Shown here one piece after another: positions 37,881 to 46,602 of a DNA stretch of 64,000 bases (position 1 is its first letter; each line of letters opens with the position of its first letter). A program made the position numbers and the translations under genes. The notes under the pieces are model-generated. The model was not told where the DNA came from and ran no database searches. It saw nothing but the letters and a program-made list of their open reading frames with translations. The stretch is from positions 38,941 through 102,940 of the forward strand of contig JACPFA010000027.1 of the NCBI GenBank assembly GCA_016183235.1, read 5' to 3'. This DNA is from Deltaproteobacteria bacterium (GTDB lineage Bacteria; UBA10199; DSSB01; JACPFA01).

Positions 37881-38621
37881 TTATTCTTTACGAACTAAAA
37901 TTGAAATTTCACGGTTTTTGTCAAACAGGGGCTGCTCACTCTCCAAAAAATTTTGGGATTGAAGCTTGCGAGCCACGGTTTGTTTGACTTCATCAAGCGA
38001 GAGGGGTTTGTTGGAAAATAATGCGATGAAACGTTCCTTGGGTTGAGAGGCATTGATGGCAAAGGCTTGGGGTAGATTTTTATGCTCGTTGGCCGAAATT
38101 TTTACACTCGCTTCAGTTTCTTCGGGAAAATAAAGATTAACCTCACCATTTTCTTCAATGCCTATAATCATTAAATATGCATCAACCGGGCTTGCATAAG
38201 AAAATCGAATGCGATCTCCCTTTTTTAGGGTAATTCCAGAATTTACTTTTTCGGTCGGAGCACCTTCTCGTTTGTAATAAAGCCCAAAGTCAAAGTTGCC
38301 CTTTGAGCCTAAATAGTTTGGGTTAGTTAAATTGAATAAATCAGTTCTGAAAACGAAAATAAGCGATGCGGCTACGGCTAAAGTGGGTAAGACCCACTTG
38401 AAGTTGAGTAGCCGTTTTTTTCGAAACGGATGTTTATTGGCAATTTCTTCCCACTGTTGTGAAAAAGGATGCTTGGCTAAAAAGTCGGACTGACCTTTTT
38501 TAAAGGCCTCAATCCGTTCTTGAATCGCAGGAGAATCCAACCATTCTTGGGGAATTGTGGGAGATTCTAATAAAGTTTTTTCTAATTCAAAATCAGAAGG
38601 GTCGGTTTTTTCAAATTCCAT
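37881..38621 (-). CDS. DUF4384-type membrane protein, probable anti-sigma factor
   Basis: 246 residues. An acidic cytoplasmic N-terminus (about 1-70; EWLDSPAIQERIEAFKKG) precedes one membrane helix (WVLPTLAVAASLIFVF) and a periplasmic DUF4384-like domain (LKKGDRIRFSYASPVDAYLM, VNLYFPEE, ERFIALFSNKPL). Its start overlaps the ECF sigma gene by 11 bases, as anti-sigma factors often do. Similar domains accompany caspases in other deltaproteobacteria. Confidence 0.75.
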   Translation of the reverse strand: MEFEKTDPSDFELEKTLLESPTIPQEWLDSPAIQERIEAFKKGQSDFLAKHPFSQQWEEIANKHPFRKKRLLNFKWVLPTLAVAASLIFVFRTDLFNLTNPNYLGSKGNFDFGLYYKREGAPTEKVNSGITLKKGDRIRFSYASPVDAYLMIIGIEENGEVNLYFPEETEASVKISANEHKNLPQAFAINASQPKERFIALFSNKPLSLDEVKQTVARKLQSQNFLESEQPLFDKNREISILVRKE

Positions 38622-39105
38622 CGTTTAACCCTCGTTCTTTAAATAATTCAGTGATATTTTTTAGACGATGATAAATCGTTTTGCGACTTAAAGATAAACT
38701 TTGGGCCACCTGTTCTTGGGTCAAGCCATCTACAAAATAAAGGGTTAAAATGGTTTGATCTTCTTTTTCGAGTTGGTCAAAAATTTTGTAAAAGGCCTTT
38801 TGGTTAACCACGGTTTTTTCTAAATTATGACCGCTCGAATATCTCGTTTCTTCAAGGGGTTCGTCGACAATTTTAGTGATTTTAATGTGCCTTAATTTAT
38901 TGAGGCAAAGGTGGGTGGCGATGCGATACAGCCAAGTGTAGGGGGAACTTTCACCACGAAAACTATCGGCATATTGTAGGGCCTTCACAAACACCTCTTG
39001 CATGACTTCTAAGGCCTCCTCTTCATTTTTCATGAAGCTCTGGGCCCGCTTATAAATAGCATAGCTATACTTTTGATAAAGGGCCTCGATTTCCTGCTTA
39101 TCCAT
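38611..39105 (-). CDS. ECF RNA polymerase sigma factor
   Basis: 164 residues. Region 2 YSYAIYKRAQSFMKNEEEAL ... VMQEVFVKAL with YTWLYRIATHLCLNKLR, and region 4 LYFVDGLTQEQVAQSLSLSR plus KTIYHRLKNI. It directs RNA polymerase to a small regulon, presumably including this operon. Followed by the overlapping anti-sigma/DUF4384 gene and the caspase. Confidence 0.93.
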   Translation of the reverse strand: MDKQEIEALYQKYSYAIYKRAQSFMKNEEEALEVMQEVFVKALQYADSFRGESSPYTWLYRIATHLCLNKLRHIKITKIVDEPLEETRYSSGHNLEKTVVNQKAFYKIFDQLEKEDQTILTLYFVDGLTQEQVAQSLSLSRKTIYHRLKNITELFKERGLNDGI

Positions 39106-39157
39106 GGGGCCTTTGCTATATAAAGGTTGACACCTAATGGGGCTATCGTGGGGAAAA

Positions 39158-40969
39158 TTATAGAGGTGTTGTTAATGCTGAACGATCCCCGCTTAAAATT
39201 CCTTTGGCTTTAGCCATTGCCTGGGGAAGAAGATGCGCACAGAAAAAGCGAGCGGATTTTACCTTCCCGGTTAGGTAATGGACTTCTTGATTTTCTTCGA
39301 TCAATTTTACTTTGCTAGCTTCATCATCAGCGTCCGTCTCTTGCCAAATTTTTTCGAGTTTTTCGCGGGCTAAGATGGCTTGTTCGCAAAGGAGCTGGGC
39401 CAAGACCACGTCGCCAAACATCGAAAGATAGGTGGTGGCATTGAACATGGGATACACAGTATCGCCGCTCATGGCCCACTCACCAAATTTAAGGGTGATT
39501 TGACCTAATTGTTCGAGGTGTTTTTTTAAGGCGGCGACCATATCTTCAAGCCAAGGCCGTTTGGCATTTTCTTCGCAGAAGCGATTCATGCGTTCATAAA
39601 ATTCTCGAAAATATTCACCGGAGCGGTGGGTCAGTTTTCTTCCAATGAGATCCAGGGCCTGAATGCCATTGGTGCCTTCATAGATAGAGCTTATCTTGGC
39701 ATCGCGCAATAATTGTTCAACGGGATATTCGCTAATATAACCATAACCACCGTAGGTTTGAAGGGCTAGTTCGGTGACCTTAAACCCAGTGTCTGAGCAA
39801 TAGGCCTTGCAAATCGGAGTTAGCAAAGCAACTTGCCCAGCATAATATTCGCGCTGTTTTGGATCAGAGTGATGGTGAGACAGGTCGTAGAAAAAGGCCG
39901 TTTGGTAAAGTAAAGCCCGCATGCCTTCTACATAGGCCTTTTGGGTGACGAGCATTCTTTTAACATCGGGGTATTCAATGATCGGCGTATTGCTCCCTTG
40001 GATTCTTTCTTTGGCATAGGCCAAGGCATTTTCGTAAGCGACGGCTCCTAAGGCCATGCCTTGCATGCCGCAGGCAATTCTAGCTTCGTTCATCATTTGA
40101 AACATATAAGACATGCCTTTGCAGGCCTCGCCCACTAAATAACCATAACATTGATTGTTATCGCCAAAACTCAAAGTGCAAGTAGCAGAGCCTTTGATGC
40201 CCATTTTATGTTCAATGTTGACGGTCGTTACATCGTTGGGCTTACCTAAAGAACCATCTTCTTGAACCCAAATTTTGGGAACTGCAAAAAGCGAAATACC
40301 TTTGGTGCCTGCGGGGTCGCCTTCGATTCTGGCTAACACCAGGTGAACAATATTTTCAGTGAGGTCATGATCGCCGGCTGAGATAAAAATTTTATTGCCC
40401 TTGATTCGATAGCTTCCGTTAGGTTGAGGAGTGGCAGAAGTTTTTAAATCACCCACTGCGCTGCCGGCCTGAGGTTCGGTGAGACACATGGTGCCAGCCC
40501 AAAGCCCTGAGTACATTTTTTGGCAATAGAGTTCAGCCAATTTTTGGGTACCAAAGGTTTCAATGAGGTGGCCAGCGCCGCGGGTAAGACCCATGTACAT
40601 GGTGAGGGTAATGCAAGCCCCGGCTAAATATTCCTGGATGGCCGTGGATATAATCGTGGGCAAACCTTGCCCACCATAAGTTGTGGGGATGTCAATGGCG
40701 ATGAGGCCTAACTCAGCTGATTTTTTAAAGGCCTCTTTAAAACCTGGGGGTGTGGTAACCTTGCCCTGGCTTAAATGGCAACCTACTTCATCAGAGCCTT
40801 TGTTCAAAGGTGCCATGTCATTTTGAGCAAACTTTAGAGATCCTTCTAAAATAGCTTGAAAATCGTCTTGGGTATAACCTTGGTATTTTTCGAACTGATT
40901 AAGTTGTTGAACTTTGAGTTGTTCGAAGAGCACAAATTCTACATCTCTTTGGTTGATTTTATAGGCCAT
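39158..40969 (-). CDS. Acyl-CoA dehydrogenase, long (DmdC-like) form
   Basis: 603 residues from the second of two adjacent ATGs (40969), which gives better spacing from aaggaga. Paralogue of the 9164 gene: WAGTMCLTEPQAGSAVGDL, KIFISAGDHD, NIEHKMGIKGSAT and catalytic region SSIYEGTNGIQALDLIGRK. Same C-terminal extension. Oxidises acyl-CoA with FAD. Two such enzymes plus a shorter one at 45161 indicate a fatty or aromatic acid degrading lifestyle; substrates unknown. Confidence 0.9.
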   Translation of the reverse strand: MAYKINQRDVEFVLFEQLKVQQLNQFEKYQGYTQDDFQAILEGSLKFAQNDMAPLNKGSDEVGCHLSQGKVTTPPGFKEAFKKSAELGLIAIDIPTTYGGQGLPTIISTAIQEYLAGACITLTMYMGLTRGAGHLIETFGTQKLAELYCQKMYSGLWAGTMCLTEPQAGSAVGDLKTSATPQPNGSYRIKGNKIFISAGDHDLTENIVHLVLARIEGDPAGTKGISLFAVPKIWVQEDGSLGKPNDVTTVNIEHKMGIKGSATCTLSFGDNNQCYGYLVGEACKGMSYMFQMMNEARIACGMQGMALGAVAYENALAYAKERIQGSNTPIIEYPDVKRMLVTQKAYVEGMRALLYQTAFFYDLSHHHSDPKQREYYAGQVALLTPICKAYCSDTGFKVTELALQTYGGYGYISEYPVEQLLRDAKISSIYEGTNGIQALDLIGRKLTHRSGEYFREFYERMNRFCEENAKRPWLEDMVAALKKHLEQLGQITLKFGEWAMSGDTVYPMFNATTYLSMFGDVVLAQLLCEQAILAREKLEKIWQETDADDEASKVKLIEENQEVHYLTGKVKSARFFCAHLLPQAMAKAKGILSGDRSALTTPL

Positions 40970-41054
40970 CATTTTCTCCTTGTGAAGCAAGCCAGCCTTT
41001 GCTTTATATCGCTATACTGTTACGTGGCAAGTAGAAATCATGAGGGATCGATTA

Positions 41055-42236
41055 ATGTTTAGTAGGCTTTGTTTAATTTTATTTTGTTTATCATTGGGTA
41101 GTGTGGCTAAGGCAGATTGGCGGGATCAGATTAAAACCATGGTGAGCCATGGTGGGGTGTTGGCGGTGAGTGAGAAGGGCACGCCCCTTTTCATGTTGAA
41201 TATTGATCAAAAATTTATGCCAGCTTCAACTTTGAAAGTTGCTACTTCGCTTTTGGCATTAAAAGAATTGGGTGAAAATTTTAGATTTCCCACAGAGTTG
41301 TACCTGGATAGCCAAAATATTCTTTATATCAAAGGCTATGGGGATCCGTTCTTAATTTCTGAAGAACTTGCGCAAATGGCGGCTGCAATTGCGGCCAAGG
41401 GTGTCAAAACGATTAATGGCATTATTTTAGACACTTCTTTTTATGACAAGAACATTGAAATATCGGGGCGCAGTCAAACATTAAACCCTTACGATGCTCA
41501 ACCTGCGGCGTTAGCGGCTAATTTTAACACAATTTATGTTTATAAGAATAGTAAGGGCGAGGTTTCGAGTGCCGAGATTCAAACCCCTATGACCGAGCTT
41601 ACCAAAATTTTAGCCAAGAATGCTCCGGTGGGTAAGAGCCGAATCAGTTTGGTGAATCATCCTGAAGAAGCCGTTTTATACGTGGGGTATCTTTTAAAAG
41701 AATTTTTGTTAGAAAACAAAATTCAAGTATCGGGTTCGATTCGCACAGGTTTGGTGGCGCCTCAAGCGAAGCTTATTTTAAGTTACAAAAATTCTCGAAC
41801 GCTTAAAGAAATCTTGAAAAATGCTTTGGAATATTCGCAAAACCTTGTGATGAACCAAGTTTTTTTGATGGTCGGGGTGAAGAAAAAAGGTCCACCGGCT
41901 ACGATTGCCAAAGGTAAAGAGGCCGTGACTCAATTTTTGAAAACCGAAGTAGGGTTGCAAGACTTTTCGGTGGAGGAGGGTTCTGGTTTGTCGAGGCAAA
42001 ATAAATTAAGCCCTGCCCAGATGGATCGCATCTTAGTGGCTTTTTTCCCCTATCGTAAAATTTTGCCCGCAAAAGATAATATCCTTTATAAAACTGGGAC
42101 CTTAAATGGAGTTGCGGCTTTGGTGGGGTATTTTCAGTCGGCGACGCACGGATGGGTGAGGTTTTCCATTTTGCTTAATCAGGGTGCGAATTATCGTGAA
42201 AAGATTGTTAAAGTCCTTTATGATAATTTACAGTAA
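41055..42236 (+). CDS. dacB: D-alanyl-D-alanine carboxypeptidase, PBP4 type
   Basis: 393 residues from ATG 41055, supported by gaggg eight bases upstream. Signal peptide CLILFCLSLGSVAKA. Penicillin-binding motifs: SxxK (PASTLKVAT, S58/K61), SxN (YSQNLVMNQ) and KTG (YKTGTLNGV). PBP4-class (S13) enzyme trimming or cutting peptidoglycan crosslinks in the periplasm. Slightly shorter than E. coli DacB (477), so the inserted domains are reduced. Confidence 0.9.
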   Translation: MFSRLCLILFCLSLGSVAKADWRDQIKTMVSHGGVLAVSEKGTPLFMLNIDQKFMPASTLKVATSLLALKELGENFRFPTELYLDSQNILYIKGYGDPFLISEELAQMAAAIAAKGVKTINGIILDTSFYDKNIEISGRSQTLNPYDAQPAALAANFNTIYVYKNSKGEVSSAEIQTPMTELTKILAKNAPVGKSRISLVNHPEEAVLYVGYLLKEFLLENKIQVSGSIRTGLVAPQAKLILSYKNSRTLKEILKNALEYSQNLVMNQVFLMVGVKKKGPPATIAKGKEAVTQFLKTEVGLQDFSVEEGSGLSRQNKLSPAQMDRILVAFFPYRKILPAKDNILYKTGTLNGVAALVGYFQSATHGWVRFSILLNQGANYREKIVKVLYDNLQ

Positions 42237-42245
42237 ATTGTTTTC

Positions 42246-42352
42246 TGTCATTGCGAACCCAGCAGGGTGAAGCAATCTCTTCTGTTTAACCGGTGGGATT
42301 GCGGAGTTTATCCTGAGGCTTGCCGAAGGACCCTGCTGGCCTCGCAATGACA
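42246..42352. repeat. Family A repeat with inserted family C motif
   Basis: tgtcattgcgaacccagcagg ... ccctgctggcctcgcaatgaca; the right half contains gcggagtttatcctgaggct tgccgaagga, similar to the loop of LP3 at 16918. Confidence 0.7.
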
Positions 42353-42407
42353 GAGAGCCTCTTCCGACTTGAAAAAGATTTCCTCAGATGTTCGATAATA
42401 GGTTCTT

Positions 42408-43208
42408 ATGAAAAAACAATATCAAGGTACTGAAAAATATATTGTCTCTCCTGAATTACAAAATGTAGTGAATACGGCTATTTTGTTGGAGAGGCCTTTA
42501 TTGATAAAAGGCGAGCCGGGGACGGGGAAAACGCTTTTGGCTTATTCGATTGCGGAGGCCTTGGGTCTAAAGCTCTTGCGTTGGAATATTAAATCTACGA
42601 CTAAGGCGGTGGATGGGCTTTATGTTTACGATACGGTGCAACGCCTTAATGATGCCAGGTTTGGGGGCAAAGATGTTTCGGATATTAAGCATTATATTAA
42701 GTTAGGAAAATTGGGAGAATCGTTTCATAGTTCGGAGCGAGTTATTTTGTTGATCGATGAGATCGATAAGGCTGACATTGAATTTCCCAATGACCTCTTG
42801 GCAGAATTAGATGAAATGTCTTTTTACATCCCTGAAACCGAAAGTACCATCACTGCCAGGCATCGTCCCATTGTGGTGATTACTTCGAATAATGAAAAAG
42901 AATTGCCGGATGCCTTTTTGCGGCGCTGCATCTTTCATTTTATTGAATTTCCTTCTAAAGAAATGATGAAAGAAATTTTAGGTGTGCATCTTGAGGATTT
43001 AGAAGAAAAATTATTAGAACAGGCCTTAAGCCGATTTTATCAAATCCGCGCCCTTAATCATCTGCGCAAAAAACCTTCTACCAGTGAACTGATTGATTGG
43101 ATGAAAGCCCTGATTAAAGGTGGGCTATCGTTAGAGCACTTCAAAAAAGAACTCCCTTTGCTAGGGGCGCTTATTAAAAATGAACAAGATATGACCTTAC
43201 TTACTTAA
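42408..43208 (+). CDS. MoxR-family AAA+ ATPase
   Basis: 266 residues. Walker A IKGEPGTGKTLLA, Walker B VILLIDEIDKAD, sensor 1 VVITSNNEKELPDAFLRRC (with arginine finger). MoxR proteins remodel or insert metal cofactors into targets together with VWA proteins; the next gene, 12 bases on, is such a partner. Target complex not visible here. Confidence 0.93.
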   Translation: MKKQYQGTEKYIVSPELQNVVNTAILLERPLLIKGEPGTGKTLLAYSIAEALGLKLLRWNIKSTTKAVDGLYVYDTVQRLNDARFGGKDVSDIKHYIKLGKLGESFHSSERVILLIDEIDKADIEFPNDLLAELDEMSFYIPETESTITARHRPIVVITSNNEKELPDAFLRRCIFHFIEFPSKEMMKEILGVHLEDLEEKLLEQALSRFYQIRALNHLRKKPSTSELIDWMKALIKGGLSLEHFKKELPLLGALIKNEQDMTLLT

Positions 43209-43220
43209 TTAAGGCTTATC

Positions 43221-44387
43221 ATGTTTGAAGATTTTTTTTTACAACTCAAAACAGAAAAAGTGCCGGTTAGTCTACACGAGTATTTATTACTGCTTAGGGC
43301 GCTGGCTTTAGGTTGTGCCCAAAACTCGCTGGTGCAGTTTTATTATCTTGCCCGCTCGATTCTCATTAAATCCGAGGCCCATTACGATAGTTTCGACCGC
43401 GTGTTTGCGAGTTATTTTAAAGATCTGCAATTGCCTGCCCATTTTGAAGAAAAAATTCTTGATTGGTTGAACCGTGAAGTAAAAAAAAGAAATTTTTTAC
43501 CCGAAGAATTGGCGAATCTCAAAAAACATGACCTGGAAGAATTAAAAAAATTATTGGCCGAGCGGCTTAAAGAGCAAAAAGAACAGCATCATGGGGGTAA
43601 CAAATGGATTGGCACGGGAGGCACCAGCCCCTTTGGGCATGGGGGTTATAATCCAGCCGGCATTCGAATAGGCGGGGCAGGCGGGATGCGCTCAGCTGTG
43701 CAAATTGCGGCCGAACGGCATTTTATCGATTATCGTGGGGATGTGGTTTTAGACACTCGTCAGATTAAGGTGGCCCTAAAAAAATTGCGCCAGTGGATCA
43801 AAGAAGGGGTTCCCGATGAATTAGATATTGAAGGCACCATTGATAAAAGTTGCCGTAATGGGGGCGAGATTGATTTGGCCTTTAAACACAGCCGACGCAA
43901 TAATATCCGCGTATTATTATTGATGGATGTGGGTGGCACCATGGACCCCTATGTTGATAACGTTGAAAAATTATTTTCAGCCCTCTATGCGATGACCCAC
44001 TTTAAAGATTTTAAGCATTATTATTTTCATAATTGTATTTATGATCATGTTTATCCTACGGCCCTGTTGCGGCAGGGCATACAAACGGCGGATCTTTTCC
44101 GCCGGTACTCTAAAGATTATCGTTTAATTATTGTGGGTGATGCGGCCATGAGCCCCTATGAATTGTTAAGCGCTGGTGGAATTATTGATTACTATCAACA
44201 CAATGCAACTTCTGGAATTGAGTGGTTGAAGCGGATTAAAGAACATTACCTTAAAAGTGTTTGGTTAAATCCAGAATCGGTAAAATATTGGGATTGGACC
44301 GAAACCAACGCCATGATTCGAAATCTCTTTAAGATGTATCCCTTAAGTCTCGATGGAATCTCGCAAGCCGTTAAGGAACTGCGTTAA
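43221..44387 (+). CDS. CoxE-like VWA-domain protein
   Basis: 388 residues. Helical N-terminal half (LARSILIKSEAHYDSFDRVF), a Gly/His-rich linker (GTGGTSPFGHGGYNPAGIRIG), then a von Willebrand A domain about 232-388. The MIDAS reads DVGGTMD instead of DxSxS, which is known in this subgroup and may weaken metal binding. Works with the upstream MoxR ATPase. Aagg ribosome site. Confidence 0.88.
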   Translation: MFEDFFLQLKTEKVPVSLHEYLLLLRALALGCAQNSLVQFYYLARSILIKSEAHYDSFDRVFASYFKDLQLPAHFEEKILDWLNREVKKRNFLPEELANLKKHDLEELKKLLAERLKEQKEQHHGGNKWIGTGGTSPFGHGGYNPAGIRIGGAGGMRSAVQIAAERHFIDYRGDVVLDTRQIKVALKKLRQWIKEGVPDELDIEGTIDKSCRNGGEIDLAFKHSRRNNIRVLLLMDVGGTMDPYVDNVEKLFSALYAMTHFKDFKHYYFHNCIYDHVYPTALLRQGIQTADLFRRYSKDYRLIIVGDAAMSPYELLSAGGIIDYYQHNATSGIEWLKRIKEHYLKSVWLNPESVKYWDWTETNAMIRNLFKMYPLSLDGISQAVKELR

Positions 44388-44447
44388 TAATTTGATTTAC
44401 ATTAAATAGAGATTCACCGATAATTAAAAGCTTATTAAGGAGTAAAC

Positions 44448-45152
44448 ATGGCACCCTCACAAGAAATTGAAATTAAATTAGGCGATTGGATTTCGAATGG
44501 CTTTAAGCTGTTTGGTAATCAATGGCAGCAATGGTGCCTGGTTTCACTGGTGGCCTTGCTTATCATGTTTGGTTCGATGCTTTGCCTTTTTATCCCTCTA
44601 CTTTTTGTGTCAGGTGCTCTCATGCACTCTATGTTTTATATTGCGTTTAAAAATTTAAAGGGAGAGAGCTTTTCGGTGCAAGACGTTTTTTACGGCTTCA
44701 AAAATCGTTATTGGGATTTTACCAAGCTCATGATGATTATCACCGGAGTGAGTCTACTACTGTTTGTGATTCCCTATGGGATGTTCATTGGGGGGGTACT
44801 GATGGCTGAAAAATTGGGGCCCCTTTTTGCTTTTGGAGGGTTTGGGATTTTTTTCTTAGCTATTCTTTGCTTTGTTGTTCTCTCTTTTTACTTCAGCCCA
44901 CGCATTATGCTGATGCTGCCTATTATGGTAGATAAGGGGCTACCCATTAGAGAAAGTTATCATTTGGCGGATAGTTTATGTCGTAAAAAATTCTGGTGGT
45001 TGTTGCTCTTTAGTTTAATAGCTAATTTTATTTCATCGGTGGGTATTTATGTGTGTTACATTGGCTACATTGGAACTTTCCCACTTTTTTACACCATCAC
45101 GATAGCGGCTTATCAAGATTTGTTGATGAAAGAGGCGCCGCCTGCTGCTTAA
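44448..45152 (+). CDS. Multi-pass membrane protein
   Basis: 234 residues with about five or six membrane segments (LVALLIMFGSMLCLFIPLLF; LMMIITGVSLLLFVIPYGMF; FGIFFLAILCFVVLSFYF; WWLLLFSLIANFISSV; YIGTFPLFYTITIAAY). The charged start EIEIKLGDWISNGFKLF and the LMLPIMVDKGLPIRESYHLA motif resemble the DUF975/YciC-like membrane family. Function unknown. Strong ribosome site (aaggag). Possibly in the MoxR operon. Confidence 0.7.
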   Translation: MAPSQEIEIKLGDWISNGFKLFGNQWQQWCLVSLVALLIMFGSMLCLFIPLLFVSGALMHSMFYIAFKNLKGESFSVQDVFYGFKNRYWDFTKLMMIITGVSLLLFVIPYGMFIGGVLMAEKLGPLFAFGGFGIFFLAILCFVVLSFYFSPRIMLMLPIMVDKGLPIRESYHLADSLCRKKFWWLLLFSLIANFISSVGIYVCYIGYIGTFPLFYTITIAAYQDLLMKEAPPAA

Positions 45153-45160
45153 GGGGACCT

Positions 45161-46354
45161 CTAAAGCCCAATGCGCTTGGCGATAATCTCTCGCATAATC
45201 TCACTGGCTCCACCGCCAATATTCACCAGCCTTACATCGCGGAACATGCGTGCCACATCGTATTCTTCCAGGTAACCACTGCCACCATGAAACTGGAGGG
45301 CTTCATTGGCCACCCGATTTACAAGTTCAGTAGAGAAAAGTTTGGCCATAGAAATTTCAGTCACACAATCGATTTTTTGGTTAAAGAGGTCACAAGCCCG
45401 ATAAGTTAATTCACGGGCTGCAGCGATTTGGGTGGCGAGTTCGGCAAAACGATGCTGCCACACCTGGAATTTGATAATGGGTTGGCCAAAGGCCTGGCGT
45501 TCATAGCCATAGCGAATGGCGTCTTCCAACAAAATTTGACAACAAGCCACCGACATCACCGCTGCATGCAGGCGCTCCCCTTGAAAGTTTTGCATAATAT
45601 AATAAAACCCACGGTGTTCTTCGCCCAAAAGATTTTTGATAGGGACGGGGGAATTTTCAAAATAAAGTTCAGCCGTGTCGGAAGAATGATTCCCTAATTT
45701 GTTTTTAATAGGTTGAGTGCTGAACCCAGGGGTAAGTTTACCTTGTTCATCATGAGTGGGAAAGATGATGAGACTAATCCCTTTGTGCCCGGCAGAAAAA
45801 TTTTGTTCATTAAGGGCAGGGCCCGTGCGTGCGGCAAGCGTAATAAAATCGGCACGATTGCCATTGGTAATAAACATCTTAGAGCCATTAATGAGATAAT
45901 GGTCGTCTTTGCGACGCGCGTTAGTGGCTATGCGAGCCACATCTGAACCGGCATTAGGTTCGGTGATACCTAAACCGCCCACTTTAAGGCCAGCAATCGC
46001 AGGTTTTAAAAATTGGAGTTTTTGTTCTTGAGTTCCAATGGCATCAATGATTCCGGTCGAAATATCGCTTTGTACTACCACATCCATCACAAAACCATTC
46101 ATGCGACAACGCAAGAGTTCTTCGTAAAGAACAACTTTAAACCAAAGATCACAGCCCGAGCCGCCGTATTCGGTGGGGTAATTGATGCCCAAAAATCCCT
46201 CTTCGCCTAGTCTTTTAAAAATTTCTTTTGGGACAAAACGTTCAGATTCCCATTTTGTTTTATGAGGCAGTAGTTCCTTTTCAACAAAAGAACGGACGGT
46301 TTTGCGAAATATTTCATGTTCGGTGGTGAAATAAGAGCGCGGGGTCGCATTCAT
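45161..46354 (-). CDS. Acyl-CoA dehydrogenase, standard length
   Basis: 397 residues. GLGITEPNAGSDVARIATNA, MFITNGNRADF, QPIIKFQVWQHRFAELATQI and LQFHGGSGYLEEYDVARMFR then DVRLVNIGGGASEIM. The Glu at the usual C-terminal catalytic position (xxEGT) is replaced by GGASEIM, with Gly-Gly-Ala, so the base may be supplied from another helix as in isovaleryl/long-chain types. Adjacent to the carboxylase and BKACE genes, likely part of one catabolic group. Confidence 0.88.
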   Translation of the reverse strand: MNATPRSYFTTEHEIFRKTVRSFVEKELLPHKTKWESERFVPKEIFKRLGEEGFLGINYPTEYGGSGCDLWFKVVLYEELLRCRMNGFVMDVVVQSDISTGIIDAIGTQEQKLQFLKPAIAGLKVGGLGITEPNAGSDVARIATNARRKDDHYLINGSKMFITNGNRADFITLAARTGPALNEQNFSAGHKGISLIIFPTHDEQGKLTPGFSTQPIKNKLGNHSSDTAELYFENSPVPIKNLLGEEHRGFYYIMQNFQGERLHAAVMSVACCQILLEDAIRYGYERQAFGQPIIKFQVWQHRFAELATQIAAARELTYRACDLFNQKIDCVTEISMAKLFSTELVNRVANEALQFHGGSGYLEEYDVARMFRDVRLVNIGGGASEIMREIIAKRIGL

Positions 46355-46448
46355 GATTTTTTCCTTTCCATATTACTAAGGAGGCCATAGTCTGCTACAC
46401 CTATGACACAGGATCGTGAGCCGAGACAAGAAAAGATGAACAAAAAAT

Positions 46449-46583
46449 GTAACCGGTTAGTGAACGGGTGGTTGGCTGTCATCCCCGCGAAGGCGGGGAT
46501 CCAGAAATACTGAAAAAAGACTGGATTCCTGCCTTCGCAGGAATGACACAACGCTTTGTTTCACCCGTTCACTGACCGGTTAC
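46449..46583. repeat. Palindrome with a family B repeat in its loop
   Basis: Arms gtaaccggttagtgaacggg and cccgttcactgaccggttac (22 bp with two mismatches) enclose a complete family B element (46477-46548). This looks like B inserted in the loop of an older palindrome, between the divergent dehydrogenase and carboxylase genes. Confidence 0.8.
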
Positions 46584-46602
46584 CAAAAAATGGAGTGTTC
46601 CT

